Shown here in pieces: positions 51,101 through 63,040 of a stretch of 64,000 bases of DNA. A program made the position numbers and the translations under genes. Source of the stretch: Sclerurus mexicanus (taxonomy: Eukaryota; Chordata; Aves; Passeriformes; Furnariidae); the NCBI GenBank assembly GCA_013396755.1, contig VWZF01000445.1:1253523-1317522 (forward strand), written 5' to 3'. The notes under the pieces were generated by a model that saw only the letters and a program-made list of their open reading frames with translations, was not told the origin of the DNA and searched no databases. Within the stretch, counting starts at the first letter, position 1; the number at the start of each line of letters is the position of its first letter.

Positions 51101-52114
51101 ATAGTAGGTCATTACATATATTTCTGAAGTTCATGATTTAGTGGTGAGATGGATATTAAGTATTTAAAATTAGGTAGAACTCTTTGCAGTTATATGGTGT
51201 GGGGGAGGTTTTCTCCTAGTTTTTAATGTTTGCACTTAATAGTGTTGCACAGTTGGTTATGTCCATTTTTCATGCTGGATACATGTAAGGCAGTGAGGCT
51301 GATAAATAAACAGAACCAGGAGGTACAGGATTCTGGATAACTGGAGGTTACCCAACACATCTGATAACTACAGATTTTTATCAAAAAACATAATGAAAGA
51401 TTGAGAGCTCATCCCAAGCAGGGCAATTTTCACTTGTTACCCACATCAGTAGCAAGTAAATCCATCTGTTTGATGAAATCTTTGTTCAAGCGATGCATGG
51501 AGTACAATTTGCTGCTAAAGTTGTGAATGTGAAAATGTGAAAATACAGTCCTTTGAGTAATCAAAGACCCTGGGCCATTATACATTTTTTACAAGAAGAC
51601 CCTTCCGGTTACTCTTCCCATTTTAGCCAAATTCTGCTTTGAGTAGACACATTTTCCAGTCTGCATGCTCTCTACTTTTAATGAGATGCTTTGAGTGGGA
51701 CTCAGCTAGAGATTGAAACACAAGACTCTAGGTGTGGCAGGTTTTGCTGCTCCTGCTGTACTCAGGGATGTCTACAGAGGGGCTCAGCTCATTGCCCCAA
51801 GGCCTTCTGCTCTACAGAGGCCTGAATCACTCTTGGGGTGCTGCCAAGCAACCCTGCTGCCCATGTGTTGACCACACTGACCAGAATTTAAACAACTCTT
51901 TCACATATACAAATAGGCTTCTCAATCTGGAACTAAATTTCACTATACATCGCTAAGCAAATTCCCTGGCTTCCTTTCTAAAACCCAGCAAGCAATGTTG
52001 CTGACATTGAACTTTCACACAAACACCCACATATTTCCAAATTTCAGTTTGAAGTGAAAAAACCTCAAACAACAAAGCCTTTTTTTGTTGTTTGTTTTGT
52101 TTTCAATATTACAT
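48126..52114. other. Unique noncoding sequence
   Basis: No gene is supported. The part at 48370-48930 is somewhat richer in G and C and has several overlapping short open frames, but none resembles a known protein and there is no exon signature that I trust. The unique part at about 49080-49330 has features of a possible conserved block. Confidence 0.45.
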
Positions 52115-52355
52115 AACCACAGAACCACAGAATGGTTGAGGTAGGTAGGGACCACTGGAGGTGGCCTTGTTCAACCTTCTCAACTCAAACAGGGCCACCC
52201 AGTGCTAGCTGCCAAGGAACTTGTCTGGATAACTTCAGATAATCTCCAAGGATGCAAGGATGGAGACTCAACAACTTCCCTGAACAATCTGTGCCAGTGT
52301 TTGGTCACTCTCAGGCTGAAAAGGCTTTTTCTGTGGTTCCACATGCCATCTTCTA
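52115..52355 (-). mobile_element. CR1 LINE fragment, 3' end (minus strand)
   Basis: The plus strand begins 'accacagaatggttgaggta', then 'tagggaccactgg' and 'ggccaccc', 'aacttcagataatctccaag' and 'ctcaacaacttccctgaaca', then 'tctgtgccagtgtttggtca'. This is the reverse complement of a CR1 3' region. About 240 bp remain, ending in 'aggctttttctgtggttcc'. It is 5'-truncated, moderately diverged and noncoding. Confidence 0.9.
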
Positions 52356-54475
52356 ACAGCAACAAAATTCCTTGACGAAGTATATTTATTGGTGAGCTCA
52401 ACACTGCCATTTGTGACTTAAGATTAAGAACTACAGATTAGTACTGCACCACTACTCTTACCCTTTGTGACTTGAAGAATAAAGCTGACTGTACTCATCC
52501 ATACCCTCACAGCTGTGAAGAAATGATCTTCATAGATCCTTATAAATCTATGAAGAGAATTGAGCAAATCACAGGAAAGACTAATGTCTGTAGGATAAAA
52601 GCAGAACTGGCTTATGTAACCAGCTTCATGTTTATTTTAATATTATTTCTTTTAAGCATAGCAGTCAATAAATTAAGTCTGAATTTGGGAGGTCATTTTA
52701 AAAAAGTAAGGAAAAAAGGAATCTTCTAATCTTTATGTTTTTATATAGAAAAAACCCCTGAAAATAAGACTAAGCTGCTTTCTCCAGCTCTGTGCCTGTG
52801 GTAGATAAGCATAGCTATATTCACTTCAGTAAGACTCACCAGATGATAATAGTTTAAAATAGCCTGTGTTTTTAAGCTGTGTAGTTTTCAAATCATATAT
52901 ATATATATATGTCTTAATTCTAATACATGCTAAGAAGGTAGAAGACCAGTCATTTAAACAAACGACCTCCAAAAAAACCCAAACCAACAAATAACCATTC
53001 AGAGGGTTGACTGAGTGCCTTTATTAGCCTTAAAATTCCTCCTAAGGCAATTAAGATATTCAAATAGCAATTCCTGTCCCAGAGCATGACCCATGACATC
53101 CATGATGACTGAATCTTACAACATACTTCATTGGTACTTGACTCTCAGTTTTCTTTTGACACTCATGGTACTTCAGTGCTACACTTGAAATTTAACTAGT
53201 TTTGCCAGTGTGTGTGATCTTCATATACTGTTATAAGAATAAAAAGAAGGGTAAAAGAGAGCCATCTTTACTTTCTGATCCCCCCTACTCCCCATTCCCC
53301 CTTCACACACCATATGGAGGAAACAAATAAACACATAGAGTTCTTGTGACCAGAAGCTACAGGTTTCCTGGGAGGGCATGTAATAGAAGTGGGCCACATT
53401 ATCTTCCAAACATCTCATGGACAAGTAGGTAGAAACCTTTTACATAGTGCCTGCATGCCTAGAGAAGCAAGTAACTTCTACTAAGTATATCCTCATCTAG
53501 TCCCCTGCTGTTTCCCAGGAGAACTTGTCAGGCTCTGCTGACTTCTTGCAAAAACTCAGGTGAGGAAAAAGCCAACAGCATCTCTGTGTTGGTCTCAGCA
53601 ATTAAGTATTTAAGTGGCATCAAATCACTTAAGGGGGAAACAAAGGCAGAAGTCTTGCAAAGGCAACAGCTCATGTTCCCTGTGTGCCAGTGCCATCAGA
53701 ATTCATGAGAAGACTATTATTCTAGCATCCCAGAATATTACCCACATTAAGGAATAGAACATGATATCGGCATTAGAACAGATTAATTCAGTAAGATCAA
53801 AGCTTAGCAGTCTGGTTCCAGGGCTCATGATGAATGGTCCATGATGGCTGAACAGGGAAAGCATTTAAGAAGCCACAAACGGGAAGAATTATCTTTCCCT
53901 CCTCTATCACTGGCTCCATGATTTCTTGAGGTGGGACTATGGATATTTCTTTTATTTTTGTAACATTTTTTAGGCTATTTAGAGTTCTGGTTTACAGAGT
54001 ATCCTGTGACAAAAACTTCCAAAGGCAGTTTTGAAAATACACTGGTGGACCAGCCACTAACAGAAGCCAGCAAGCAAAAAGCAAGGAATGCCTGAGCAAG
54101 CCAGAAGTAATTTTTTCTTTGGTCTTTGCAATATTTTTCAAAGGACAGGGTCTCTGATTTTCTTCTTCTGCTTTTCAGACTTGAAAATAGCAGTATCAAC
54201 GAGCTGCCCTCAGAGGATGCAAATTCTGGTAATTGTCAGCCTCATGCACAGGAATTTGGAGGGAAGTGCTTCCCTAACTGCATCCTACCTGGATGTGCTA
54301 TGATGCTCTCTAGTCCTACTATGTCAGGAAGCACCAAGAGTGAGCTGTTCCATGTAGAAAAGGGAGCCAGGAGCCAAGCATGATGACAAAGCTGGCAAAG
54401 GCAATGGTATCAGCATCAAGAGCTCAGTCTTACCATACTGTGTGTGGTGAGATCCCAGAACAGGCAAGTCCACCA
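52356..54475. other. Unique noncoding sequence with (AT)n
   Basis: No gene is supported. An (AT)n run lies at 52895-52910. The remainder shows short frames only and no recognised repeat. Confidence 0.5.
52895..52910 (+). repeat. (AT)n microsatellite
   Basis: About eight uninterrupted AT units in noncoding DNA. Confidence 0.85.
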
Positions 54476-54868
54476 TCACAGAATCATCGAATATTTTGAG
54501 ATGGAAGGGACCTTTTAAAAATGATCTATTCCAACTCCCCTGCAATAAGCAGGAACATCTTCAACTAGATCAGCTTTTTCACAGCCCCATACAACCTGAT
54601 CTTGAATATTTCCATGGATGGAGCATCTCTGGGTAACCTGTTTCGGTGCTTGCCACTCTCATTTTAAAAAAGATTTCTTCCTTATATTTAATCTAAATCA
54701 ACTGTCCTTCAGTTTAAAACCATTACCCCTTGTCTTATCGTGTAAAAGTTCCTACCATGTCCTACAGTGTCCTACCATGTAAAAAGTTCCTCATCCTCTT
54801 TTTTTATAAGTTCCCTTTAGGTACTGTAAGGTCTCCCCAGACCCTCCAGGCTGAACAATCCCAAATAA
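54476..54868 (-). mobile_element. CR1 LINE fragment, 3' end (minus strand)
   Basis: The plus strand begins with the octamer-like 'cacagaatcatcgaat', then 'gagatggaagggacctttta', 'ttccaactcccctgcaataa', 'acaacctgatcttgaatatt', 'tggatggagcatctctgggt' and 'agtttaaaaccattacccct', ending at 'ccaggctgaacaatccc'. It is a 5'-truncated copy of about 390 bp. A local duplication near 54751-54791 repeats 'tcctaccatgt' and 'agttcct' units, which looks like slippage after insertion. No reading frame is preserved. Confidence 0.92.
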
Positions 54869-55483
54869 GTAATAAGCCATCAGGCCTGAGGTCAAGAAAT
54901 CAGTTGAGAAGTCAGGACCAGGATCTAGTGTGGGGACAGACACAAACAACAATCTGCAACGCCAATTACAGAGTGTCCCAAGGAGGAACCAACCTCATTC
55001 CCAAGCAGCTGTGGGAAGCCTCTGATATGAGAAGCCTTCTTCCAGCTTTTGCTTAAAAAGCCCCATGACAGAAAAGGCTTCTCAAATATCTCTTTCTGAC
55101 CAGAAACATGGCCTTGAGTGCAGAGGGCCAAACTACTACAAGGGGTGTGGAATCATGCTCCAAGCTCTGACACTGCAATCCCAGAGGCAAGGGGGAGCTT
55201 TCCCTGCTGTCTGCATTGCTCCATACATTGCAGTTGCTTCTGTGGAAAATGCTTTACGGGCTGGATGACTGATATGACTTCCTTGTTTAAGTCTGTCCGC
55301 TCTGACTTGGCCCTTCATTTACTCTTTTAAAAAGCTATTGAGTGAATTCCAATTTAGATTATTTGAAATAACAAGATTTTAAAGGCAGTCCAGGTACAGG
55401 AAATCACTATTGGAAGGCCACAGCTGAACCACCAATTTCATCTTTAAAATGGTTTTATATTCGATCCTCTCAAAATTCCTGTC

Positions 55484-55532
55484 AAAAAAAAAAAAAAANA
55501 TAAAATCCGAAAAAAAAAAAAAAAAAAAAAAA
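55484..55532 (+). repeat. Double poly(A) tract with an unresolved base
   Basis: An A-run ends in a single N at 55499, then a short spacer (ataaaatccg) leads into 23 A residues at 55510-55532. The N indicates consensus uncertainty in a homopolymer. Confidence 0.9.
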
Positions 55533-56349
55533 GCCTCAACCCACAAGAGCTGACATCAGGTCAACAGTATAACATCTTCTTAAGCATTGCACTGATGGTA
55601 CAAGTGTGTTTTCAATGACAGTTTAGTGAATGACAAATTCCCCCCTTCAAGTGTTGCTATAATTCAAAACCTAACTGAAAGTTACACAAATACATCAACA
55701 CTTTTCATCACTTAGAATAATACTTTGTGAGTTTGGTGCATGTAATTTCAAGACAAAATATGTGCATAAAAGCTAGCTTAAGGGACTGGTGCAGGCAATA
55801 ACAAACTCAAAATCAGTACTCATAGGATTAAATACTATATGCAGGAGCCAGCAATTTTAACCTCATTAACTGTAGAGTAATCTCAGTTCACTAACTCAGT
55901 TACTTAAATAATTGGCACAATCACTATTCCTTAATTACTGGCACAACTTTAATAGCAAAGGTGTAAAACTGTGGAGATACCATTAAGTAAAAAGTTGCTA
56001 CTGAATATTTATAGGTTCTCCTCCAGTAACTTAAATTCATTCTGCCTGAAAATGGAGCTTGGAAGAACACTGACTATTAAAGCTATGGTCCTTCCAAATT
56101 TGTCTGTTGCTTTAGAAGAATTTAAGATGCCATCTGTGAGAATGGACACAGATGTATCAAATTCTAGATCTGATATAGGGAGGTCAGCTTCATGATCTTT
56201 TTTTGTTTGCAGTCTTGCATACAAGTTTAAAGAGGGATGGGAATGGGCTCTGGATCAGTTTTTCACTTTGATTAATGTGGTTGTATGGTGGTGGTGTTCA
56301 AAATGATCATTTAAGAAAGCAGTAGACAAATAAGTGAACTGTCTTGAGC

Positions 56350-56376
56350 TTTTCCCCATCTTGGAGATGGGGAAAA
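56350..56376. repeat. Perfect hairpin, 12 bp arms, 3-base loop
   Basis: Arms ttttccccatct (56350-56361) and agatggggaaaa (56365-56376) are exact complements around the loop tgg. The mixed composition makes chance less likely than for AT-only palindromes, but the stem is too short for a typical microRNA precursor. Confidence 0.9.
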
Positions 56377-59300
56377 ATATTATCCTGGAAAGAAAGAGAC
56401 AAGACAGCAATAGAGACATCCATAAGTTGTCAGGGTAAGGATCATTGTTGAACTACCATCTCAGTAACTAGTTCACTGTGAATAGAAAAAGAAAGGGATG
56501 AGGAGAAACTTCGAGGATATCTCTTGGAAAATTAGCATGGAATGGAAGGGGAGAGGGAAGGAAAAAGAACTTATCTGAAGGGCACACTGAAGAAGCAATC
56601 AATCAGAGAGAAAAGAAGGGAAGCAAAGTATCACAGTCACAGCTGAAAGTAGCACAGGAGTCAGGCAGATCCATAGCACTAAAGGAAACTGCCTCCTCAA
56701 GAAATCAGAAGTCAAATGCTGATTTTGAGCTTAGGTACATAAGGAGGCTTTGGGAATGTTTTTAATAGAGCTGGCTGAGACACAGAACTTGTTTTAGTTT
56801 TAGTGCGAAAACAAAATTTGCATGAATTGGTTCATTATAATTCTTTCGTATGTTGCTTTTTCCCCTGATTTCTACAGCTGTGTAATGCATGACAGTAAGA
56901 AAGCTGTACCCATTACATCTACAATAATACATACAATACAATAATAGAATATGAATGAGCCACAAAATAATGAACTTGTAAAATCTATGGAGGCAAGAAG
57001 TTCATTTTTTTAATTTGCTGAGAAATAGACTGCAGAAGCATTTAAGCAATCATCTGTAGACTCTGCCCTTTTCTCAGCATATCTGGAAGCACAGGCTCTT
57101 CCCTGACACCTCGGGAGAGAAGCTGCCAAGCATGACTCTGCCTCCACTGCTGCAGCTACACCCACTCCTGTACTCTGTGGCAGCATCAGGGAGCATCAGT
57201 CTCCTTTTTCTTCCTGTGAATGTGTGTGAACGTCCACCAGTCATGTGCCATCTCAGACATATTGCTGCCACTGGCTAACCTAGCCCCCATCACCCTGAAA
57301 CTCAGAGGGAACACAATGAATTCCTGCTTAAGGGCTGTCCACCTTTGTTGATTAGTCCAGTTTTGGGATCTTCTCCTAACACAATACACTTAAGAAGCTG
57401 TCATTGTTGTTTCACACCATGTGCCCATGTATGTAATTTTCATGAACTACCTTCCATTCTAGAGATGCAAAGTGATCTGCCTCTGGTGTCTTTCTCTCTT
57501 GGGTTTTGGATTGTTAGTGATGTTCCCATACAGGAGCTCTGTTCATCCCCCTGCAAGATTGATTTCCTTTTCTCAGCAGACTCCAGTCAATCTCTAGAAC
57601 GATTTCCAAATCTTCCTGTGATCTCTCTCTGGCAGTTGGCTGCAGCCCAGGTCCTTCTGGAACCTGATGTCTCATTAAGGACACTTTATAAGCGTAGGTT
57701 TGGGACTGAGTTGTGACAACAGGGGAAATTGTTTTACTTTCTGCTTTCATTCTTTACTTAACAACATGATGTATATACAGATTTCTGTCTCAATATTAGC
57801 ACCTGAAATGTTTTAGTGCTCTTTCACATTTAGCAAAAATATAAAATAGCAGCAGCTCAGTTCAGTGCATTAGCAGTATTTCTATTACTTCCAGTGTCTG
57901 ATCCAGCTATACTGAAGTTAGTTTGTGTGCCTCAACACTGTGCCTCTGTCTGCCTTTAGACTACAGATTTCTCAGTGTTTGTACAGTCCCTGGCCAAAGA
58001 TCCTTCCCTCACCCACTGCAACTGTTCAGAGACCCAGAAGTACAGTCTGCAATAAAATTAAACGTGGTTTGGTTTTTTTTTTCCTGTGTCACACAGACTG
58101 TGTGTCAGGCTTAGAAATGTTTATTATACCGTCCTAGGAGAGAAATTTAATGTGTCCAGCTACTCCTGAGTTTTGCAGGGTCATTTTCTAAATCCAGGGA
58201 GGCATATGCACAACACGGCAACTCAAACAGACGCAGCAACCAGTGCTCCAAATTTTGGCTTCACTTCATCTCATTACAAAAAGCAGCTCATGTCCTGCTG
58301 TGGAGGAGGTGCAGGATTATGCAGAAGGTCAGACTCCATCATTCTGCTGATCCTTTCTGTCCTTTACTGTCTAAAAATAAGTTTTCAAAGCCCTTCTTAG
58401 GTCTAATGGAGGCTTCATAAGAAATCCTTGAACGGAGATCCACTGCTGGATTCATGCAAACAGCTGAATGGACCCGTTTGTAAGTCAAGGCTCTGATCCA
58501 GAAGAGAGATAAATTCTTATTCACTTTACTAGCAGTTTTTAAAATTGTAAATGTTGATGCTTGATTCTGCACTTCCTGCAATTTCTTTTAAGTGACTTTC
58601 ACAAAGGACAGTTGACTAATATTCAGTACTCAGCTTTGTACAGGAGCTGGTGGTCACAAAAAGTGCAAAGCAATATTCCGTCAAATTTCCTTGTCCTTCT
58701 GCACTTCAGTGGGGTTATTGGCTGTTGCTCTTGAACATTTGATTTACAGCAGCAGCACAGGAGATATTACCATTTTTTCCTTATTTCCTCAAGCTAGTAA
58801 TTCATTATACAATAGGAAGCTAACATAAGAATATCGAAAATGGTAAAAAAATAGTTTTGGGAAATATCTAATTCCTGAGATGATAGAGGTTGGATCAACT
58901 TTTCTAACCAAAAATCACATATTGCTTTTTTCACATTATTTTCATTGCAGCTGCTGAACATGCTTACGGTAATTTCCACTTAAAAGAATAACCATGGGTT
59001 TTGGAGACCTCTCCTGTACTAAAATGTTGGGTCCTAGCAATATCTGGTATCTGAGCAATACAATATTACATACAATTCTTAGATTTTAATAACATTTCTG
59101 GATATGGATCAGTTAATAAACTTTGTTTCACCAAACACCTAATAGATATCCAGCTACGACTGCCTAATGAATGTTTCCCTGAAATGAAATCTGGAACATT
59201 TCAAACTACCAGACTGAGGGACAATAATTCTCTGTAAGAAAAATACCCTGTTGCAGATTCAGCTCTACATAACTGAAGTTCACTTTATTTCCATTGCCAG

Positions 59301-60027
59301 CATTTTCACCTTTGAAAATCTTCTCATATAGCATTGTGGTAGTCTGTTATGTTCACAGTGATTATTTACTGAACAATCTGCTAAAATAGGTTGCTGGAAG
59401 TGGAAGGCCAACTGTGTTCCCACAGAGTCCAACTTTCATAGGTGCTGTGTTCCTCTGAAACTACAGGTTCTGTGGGGAGAGGCAGGCATGCAGCCTTTCC
59501 CATGGGCAGGCTTGAAATGCTTGAACATTACCTTAGGACTAAAAGCCTGGATACTTTGAAGTTTTGTCACTCAAAGACAAGCAGGCCCAACTGCAAATGT
59601 TAAGCCCTCTCCCTGCTCTAGAGTGCAAAGTACAGAGATGCACTTTGCAAAGAAACTGTACAGTCCCCGACATGGAGCTGCCACTTGCTGGCCTCAGTGC
59701 AGGTGTCAGGAGCATGAGGCCACCAACCAGGCAGCACCTATGCATTGGCTGGAAGGTGTGCAGCATGGAGACACCTTGGGCTGCACACTTCCATCTTTCT
59801 TTCTATGGAAAGGGAAGACTGAGATTGGGAACAAGTCCCAGTGCTTGAGCTTACATTACAAACCTGACACAGGGAGATGCCAGCTAGCCCTAGCAGGAAT
59901 TCAAGCTGAACCAGCACAGGCTTGCTTTGTAGTCCTGTTGTACAGTCCTGAGCTCAGGCCAGTAAATCAGCTTCCTCTTTCCCATCTTAGTGCTTTTATA
60001 GTCCCTGCTACAGACACTGCCTCATAA

Positions 60028-60060
60028 TATTATCACAAAAAAATAATATTTGTGATAATA
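60028..60060. repeat. Inverted repeat, 12 bp arms, 9-base spacer
   Basis: Arms tattatcacaaa (60028-60039) and tttgtgataata (60049-60060) are exact complements. It could be a small cruciform-forming site or the remnant of a short inverted-repeat element. No flanking duplication is evident. Confidence 0.88.
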
Positions 60061-60865
60061 GTGGAGTTGAATCAGCAGTTGAATGAGTGAGTGCAACTCT
60101 GGGACTGAGTTGATGATGGACAGCGCATCACTGACTTCAGAGAGGCAGCCACAGCTACGGTAACGAAACATTGGGGACTGTGGTTCCTGTGATAAACAAC
60201 ATGCCACTTCCTTGCTGCTTCTACAAAGCATTGTATAAGCGCATTACTGATCAACTGTATGTAGGTGACATAGCAGTTGCCAACCTGCTAATTTATTGGG
60301 GTTTATCAAGCAAATAGCAGCAGTGGCTGTGGAAGAATTATTAGCAAATGTGAAAATGAATTTTGTTTCATAATTGTTGGGACATGGTAATACATTGGTA
60401 ATAGGACAGTGGCAGACAGCCCCACCGTTTTTCCAAAATGATAAATTAGAACAGTTCAGCCAAGCCAATGGTGTACATTTCTCTTGAGTTCATGAACTGG
60501 CTTTTGACAGAAAAACACATAGACAGGAAAAGGGGAAAAAACCACAAATATATACACGAAGCTGAAGCTAAGACATCCTAGTTAGGGATTAGCTTTATTT
60601 TTATGGCATAAGTGAAAAGATAGCAAAAATGACCTTTTCAGTGAGCAGATACCTTTCAATCTTGTCAGTTCAACACGAGTGTGGGTATTGCAGCTGCTGT
60701 ACTGAACTATAAAATGTCACAAACATCAACCACAAGTGAACTCTGACTGGTATATACACATGGGTTGCCGTGTCAGTTTTGCAAAAGAGATGAAACAAAA
60801 CAGAGCTTACTATACCAGATGAGGCAGGAAGGCAGCACAGGAGAACATCCAGTCTAAGGATTTCA

Positions 60866-61290
60866 CAACCTCTCTGGGCAACCTGGGCCACTGTTTGATC
60901 AGCCTTTGAGTAAATGTTTAAGTGGAACTTCCTATATTTCAAACTGTGCCTGTTACTGTCCTGTCATTGGCCACTAGAGTCTGTCATCTTTCCTCTGGCC
61001 CATTTCAACCCAATCAGGTATTTATGCAAATAAATGCAAATAGTAAGATCCTTTGACTCTTCTCCAGGCTGCACCCATCTTTCTCTGCCTCTCCTCATGT
61101 GGAAAAGGCTCCTGTCCCTTAATCTTCACAGACTTTCACTGGACTTGCTCCAGTACATTCATGTCTCTCTTGTGCTAGAGAGCCCAGCACTGGATCCAAA
61201 ACTCCAGATTTGTCTCACCAGTCCTGCAGGGAGAGGGAAGGTTCACCTTCCTCAATCTGTTGACACCCTGCCACATGCAGCACATAGGCA
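60866..61290 (-). mobile_element. Older CR1 LINE fragment (minus strand)
   Basis: Plus-strand landmarks in reverse CR1 order are 'acaacctctctgggcaacct', 'gggccactgtttgatcagcc', 'aagtggaacttcctatattt', 'ctcttctccaggctgcaccc', 'ggctcctgtcccttaatctt', 'gagagcccagcactggatcc' and 'aaactccagatttgtctcac'. The 3' octamer is not clear at its left edge. The copy is more diverged than the next one. It lies in the same orientation directly left of the long CR1 copy, so the two were independent insertions or parts of a rearranged region. Confidence 0.82.
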
Positions 61291-61331
61291 CAACCCACCA
61301 GGTCCCATGTGTCAAAACAGAATACAAAACT

Positions 61332-63040
61332 TGTGATAGAATCATAGAATCATTTAGATAGGAAAAGATTTCTAAAATCATCAAGTCCAATTGCTATCTT
61401 TGCACTGCCAAGTCCACCACTAAACCATGTACCTAAGTGCCACATCTACATGTCTTTTAAATACCTCCAGGGATGGCAACTCCACCACTTCCCTGGGAAG
61501 CTTGTTTGAATGTTTGACAAGTTTTTCTGTGAAGAAATCTTTCCTAATATCAAATCTAAACCTCCTGTGGTACAACTTGAAGTTATTTCCCTACTACTTG
61601 TTACCTGGGAGAAGAGACCAACACTTCTTCCCTAAAACTTTATAGGTAGAGAGCAATAAGGTCTCCCCTGAGCCTCCGTTTCTCCAGGCTAAAACAACCC
61701 CAGCTCCCTCAGCCATTCTTCACAGGATTTGTGCTCCAGACCCTTCACCAGCTCTGTTGCCCTTCTCTGGACAAGTTCCAGCACCTCAGTGTTCTTCTTG
61801 TAGTGAGGAACCTAACACTGAACATAAGATTCAAGGTGTAACCTCACCAGGGGGACAATCACTGCCCTAGTCCTGCTGACTACACTACTTCTAATACAGG
61901 CCAGGATGCCATTGGCCTTCTTGGCCACCCGGGCACACTGCTGGCTCATGTTCAGACAGCTGTCAAACAGCACTCTAAGTTCCTTTCTCCTGAGCAGCTC
62001 TTGAGCTGCTCTACCTCCAGCTCTGCCTGGGGTTGTTGTGACCCAAGTGCAGGACTCAGCACTGTTGAATGTAATACAACTAATCCATCCTGTTCATATC
62101 CCTCAGCAGATCTTTCCTACCCTCCAGCAGATCAACATTCCTGCTCAACTGGGGTCATCTGCAAACTGACTGAGGGTGCACTTAGCACCTCCATATTATC
62201 AATAAAGATAATAAACAGGATTTGCCCCAAGACTGAGCCCTGGGGAACACCACTTAGAACTGGTTGCCAGCTGGATGTAACTCCATTCAGCACCACTCTC
62301 TGGGCCTGGCCATCCAGGTGATTTTTTACCCAGAGAAGAGTAGACTCATCCAAGCCATGAACAGCCAGTTTCTCCAGGATAATACTGTGGGAAATGCATT
62401 AAAGTCCACACAGACAATATCCACAGCCTTTCCCTCATCCACTAAGAGAGTCACCATGTCATAGAAGGAGATCAGTTGGCCAAGCAGGACCTCCCTTTTA
62501 CAAATGCATGCTGGCTGGGCCTGATCACCCGATTGTCCTGTATATGCCATGACATAGCACTCAAGATGATCTGCTCCATGACCTTCCCCTGCACAGAGTT
62601 CAGGATGACAGGCTTATAGTTCCCTAAATTCTCCTTGGGGCCCTTCTTGTAGATGGATGTCACATTTGTAACCTCCCAGGCAACTGGGATCTCTCCAGTT
62701 AGTCAGGACTGCTGGTAAATGATGGAAGGAGGCTCACTGAATACTTCCACAGCTCCCTCAGTATCTGTGAGACCCATTCACATCCAATCCCACAGACTTC
62801 TGTGAATCTAAGTGGTATAGCAGGTCCCTGTCTTCCAGCTCGGGGCTCAGTACAGGGCGCCTGGAGAATAACTGGTCTTACTGTTAGAGACTGAGGCAAA
62901 GAAAACATTAAGTAGCTCAGCTTTTTCTTCATTCTTTGTCACTGTTTTCCCCCATATCCAATAAAGAATAGAGATTCTCCTTAGCCCTCCTTTTGTTATA
63001 ATATATTTAAAGAAATATTTTTTATTCTCATTCCTTGGCT
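61332..63040 (-). mobile_element. Long CR1 LINE copy with RT remnant (minus strand)
   Basis: About 1.7 kb of one CR1 element. Its 3' end is 'tagaatcatagaatcattta' on the plus strand, showing two octamer-like units. Moving rightwards come the 3' UTR, the C-terminal part of ORF2 and then the reverse transcriptase region, as far as 'aaagaatagagattctcctt' and 'agccctccttttgttataat' near 63000. It is 5'-truncated, lacking ORF1 and the endonuclease domain. Stops and frameshifts show it is dead. It is the longest mobile element in the window. Confidence 0.93.
62120..62990 (-). pseudogene. CR1 ORF2 reverse transcriptase remnant, frameshifted
   Basis: ORF2 of CR1 encodes an endonuclease and a reverse transcriptase, the enzyme that copies the element RNA at its target. 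Here only the RT part survives, read on the minus strand in several frames. The fingers region (62663 down to 62472) shows YKKGPKENLGNYKPV, GKVMEQIILS and IRPSQHAF. The next frame (62550 down) shows LISFYD and GKAVDIVCVDF, the motif A with its catalytic aspartate. The normally following KAFD is altered to AFP. A third frame (62353 down) shows LLWVKNHLDGQAQRVV and SGVPQGSVLG. The catalytic FADD box is at 62154-62165 in yet another frame. At least three frameshifts make it non-functional. Confidence 0.9.

Larger units (their letters stand above)
54869..60865. other. Unique noncoding sequence with poly(A) and hairpins
   Basis: No gene is supported. It holds a poly(A) pair with an unresolved base (55485-55532), a perfect 12 bp hairpin at 56350-56376 and a second at 60028-60060. 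A 135-codon plus-strand frame at 59623-60027 has no recognised domain and is treated as chance. Confidence 0.45.

Noticed and set aside
57345..57716. 123-codon plus-strand frame
   Set aside because: No known domain, no consistent codon signal and no convincing splice sites.
59623..60027. Longest plus-strand open frame, 134 codons
   Set aside because: Overlapping frames on the same strand are also open, composition is unremarkable and no domain, splice context or family is recognisable. A frame of this length is expected by chance in 64 kb.
60244..60468. Minus-strand frame with several cysteines and NxS/T sites, envelope-like at first glance
   Set aside because: There is no LTR, no other retroviral gene and no recognisable envelope motif nearby, so the resemblance is only compositional.
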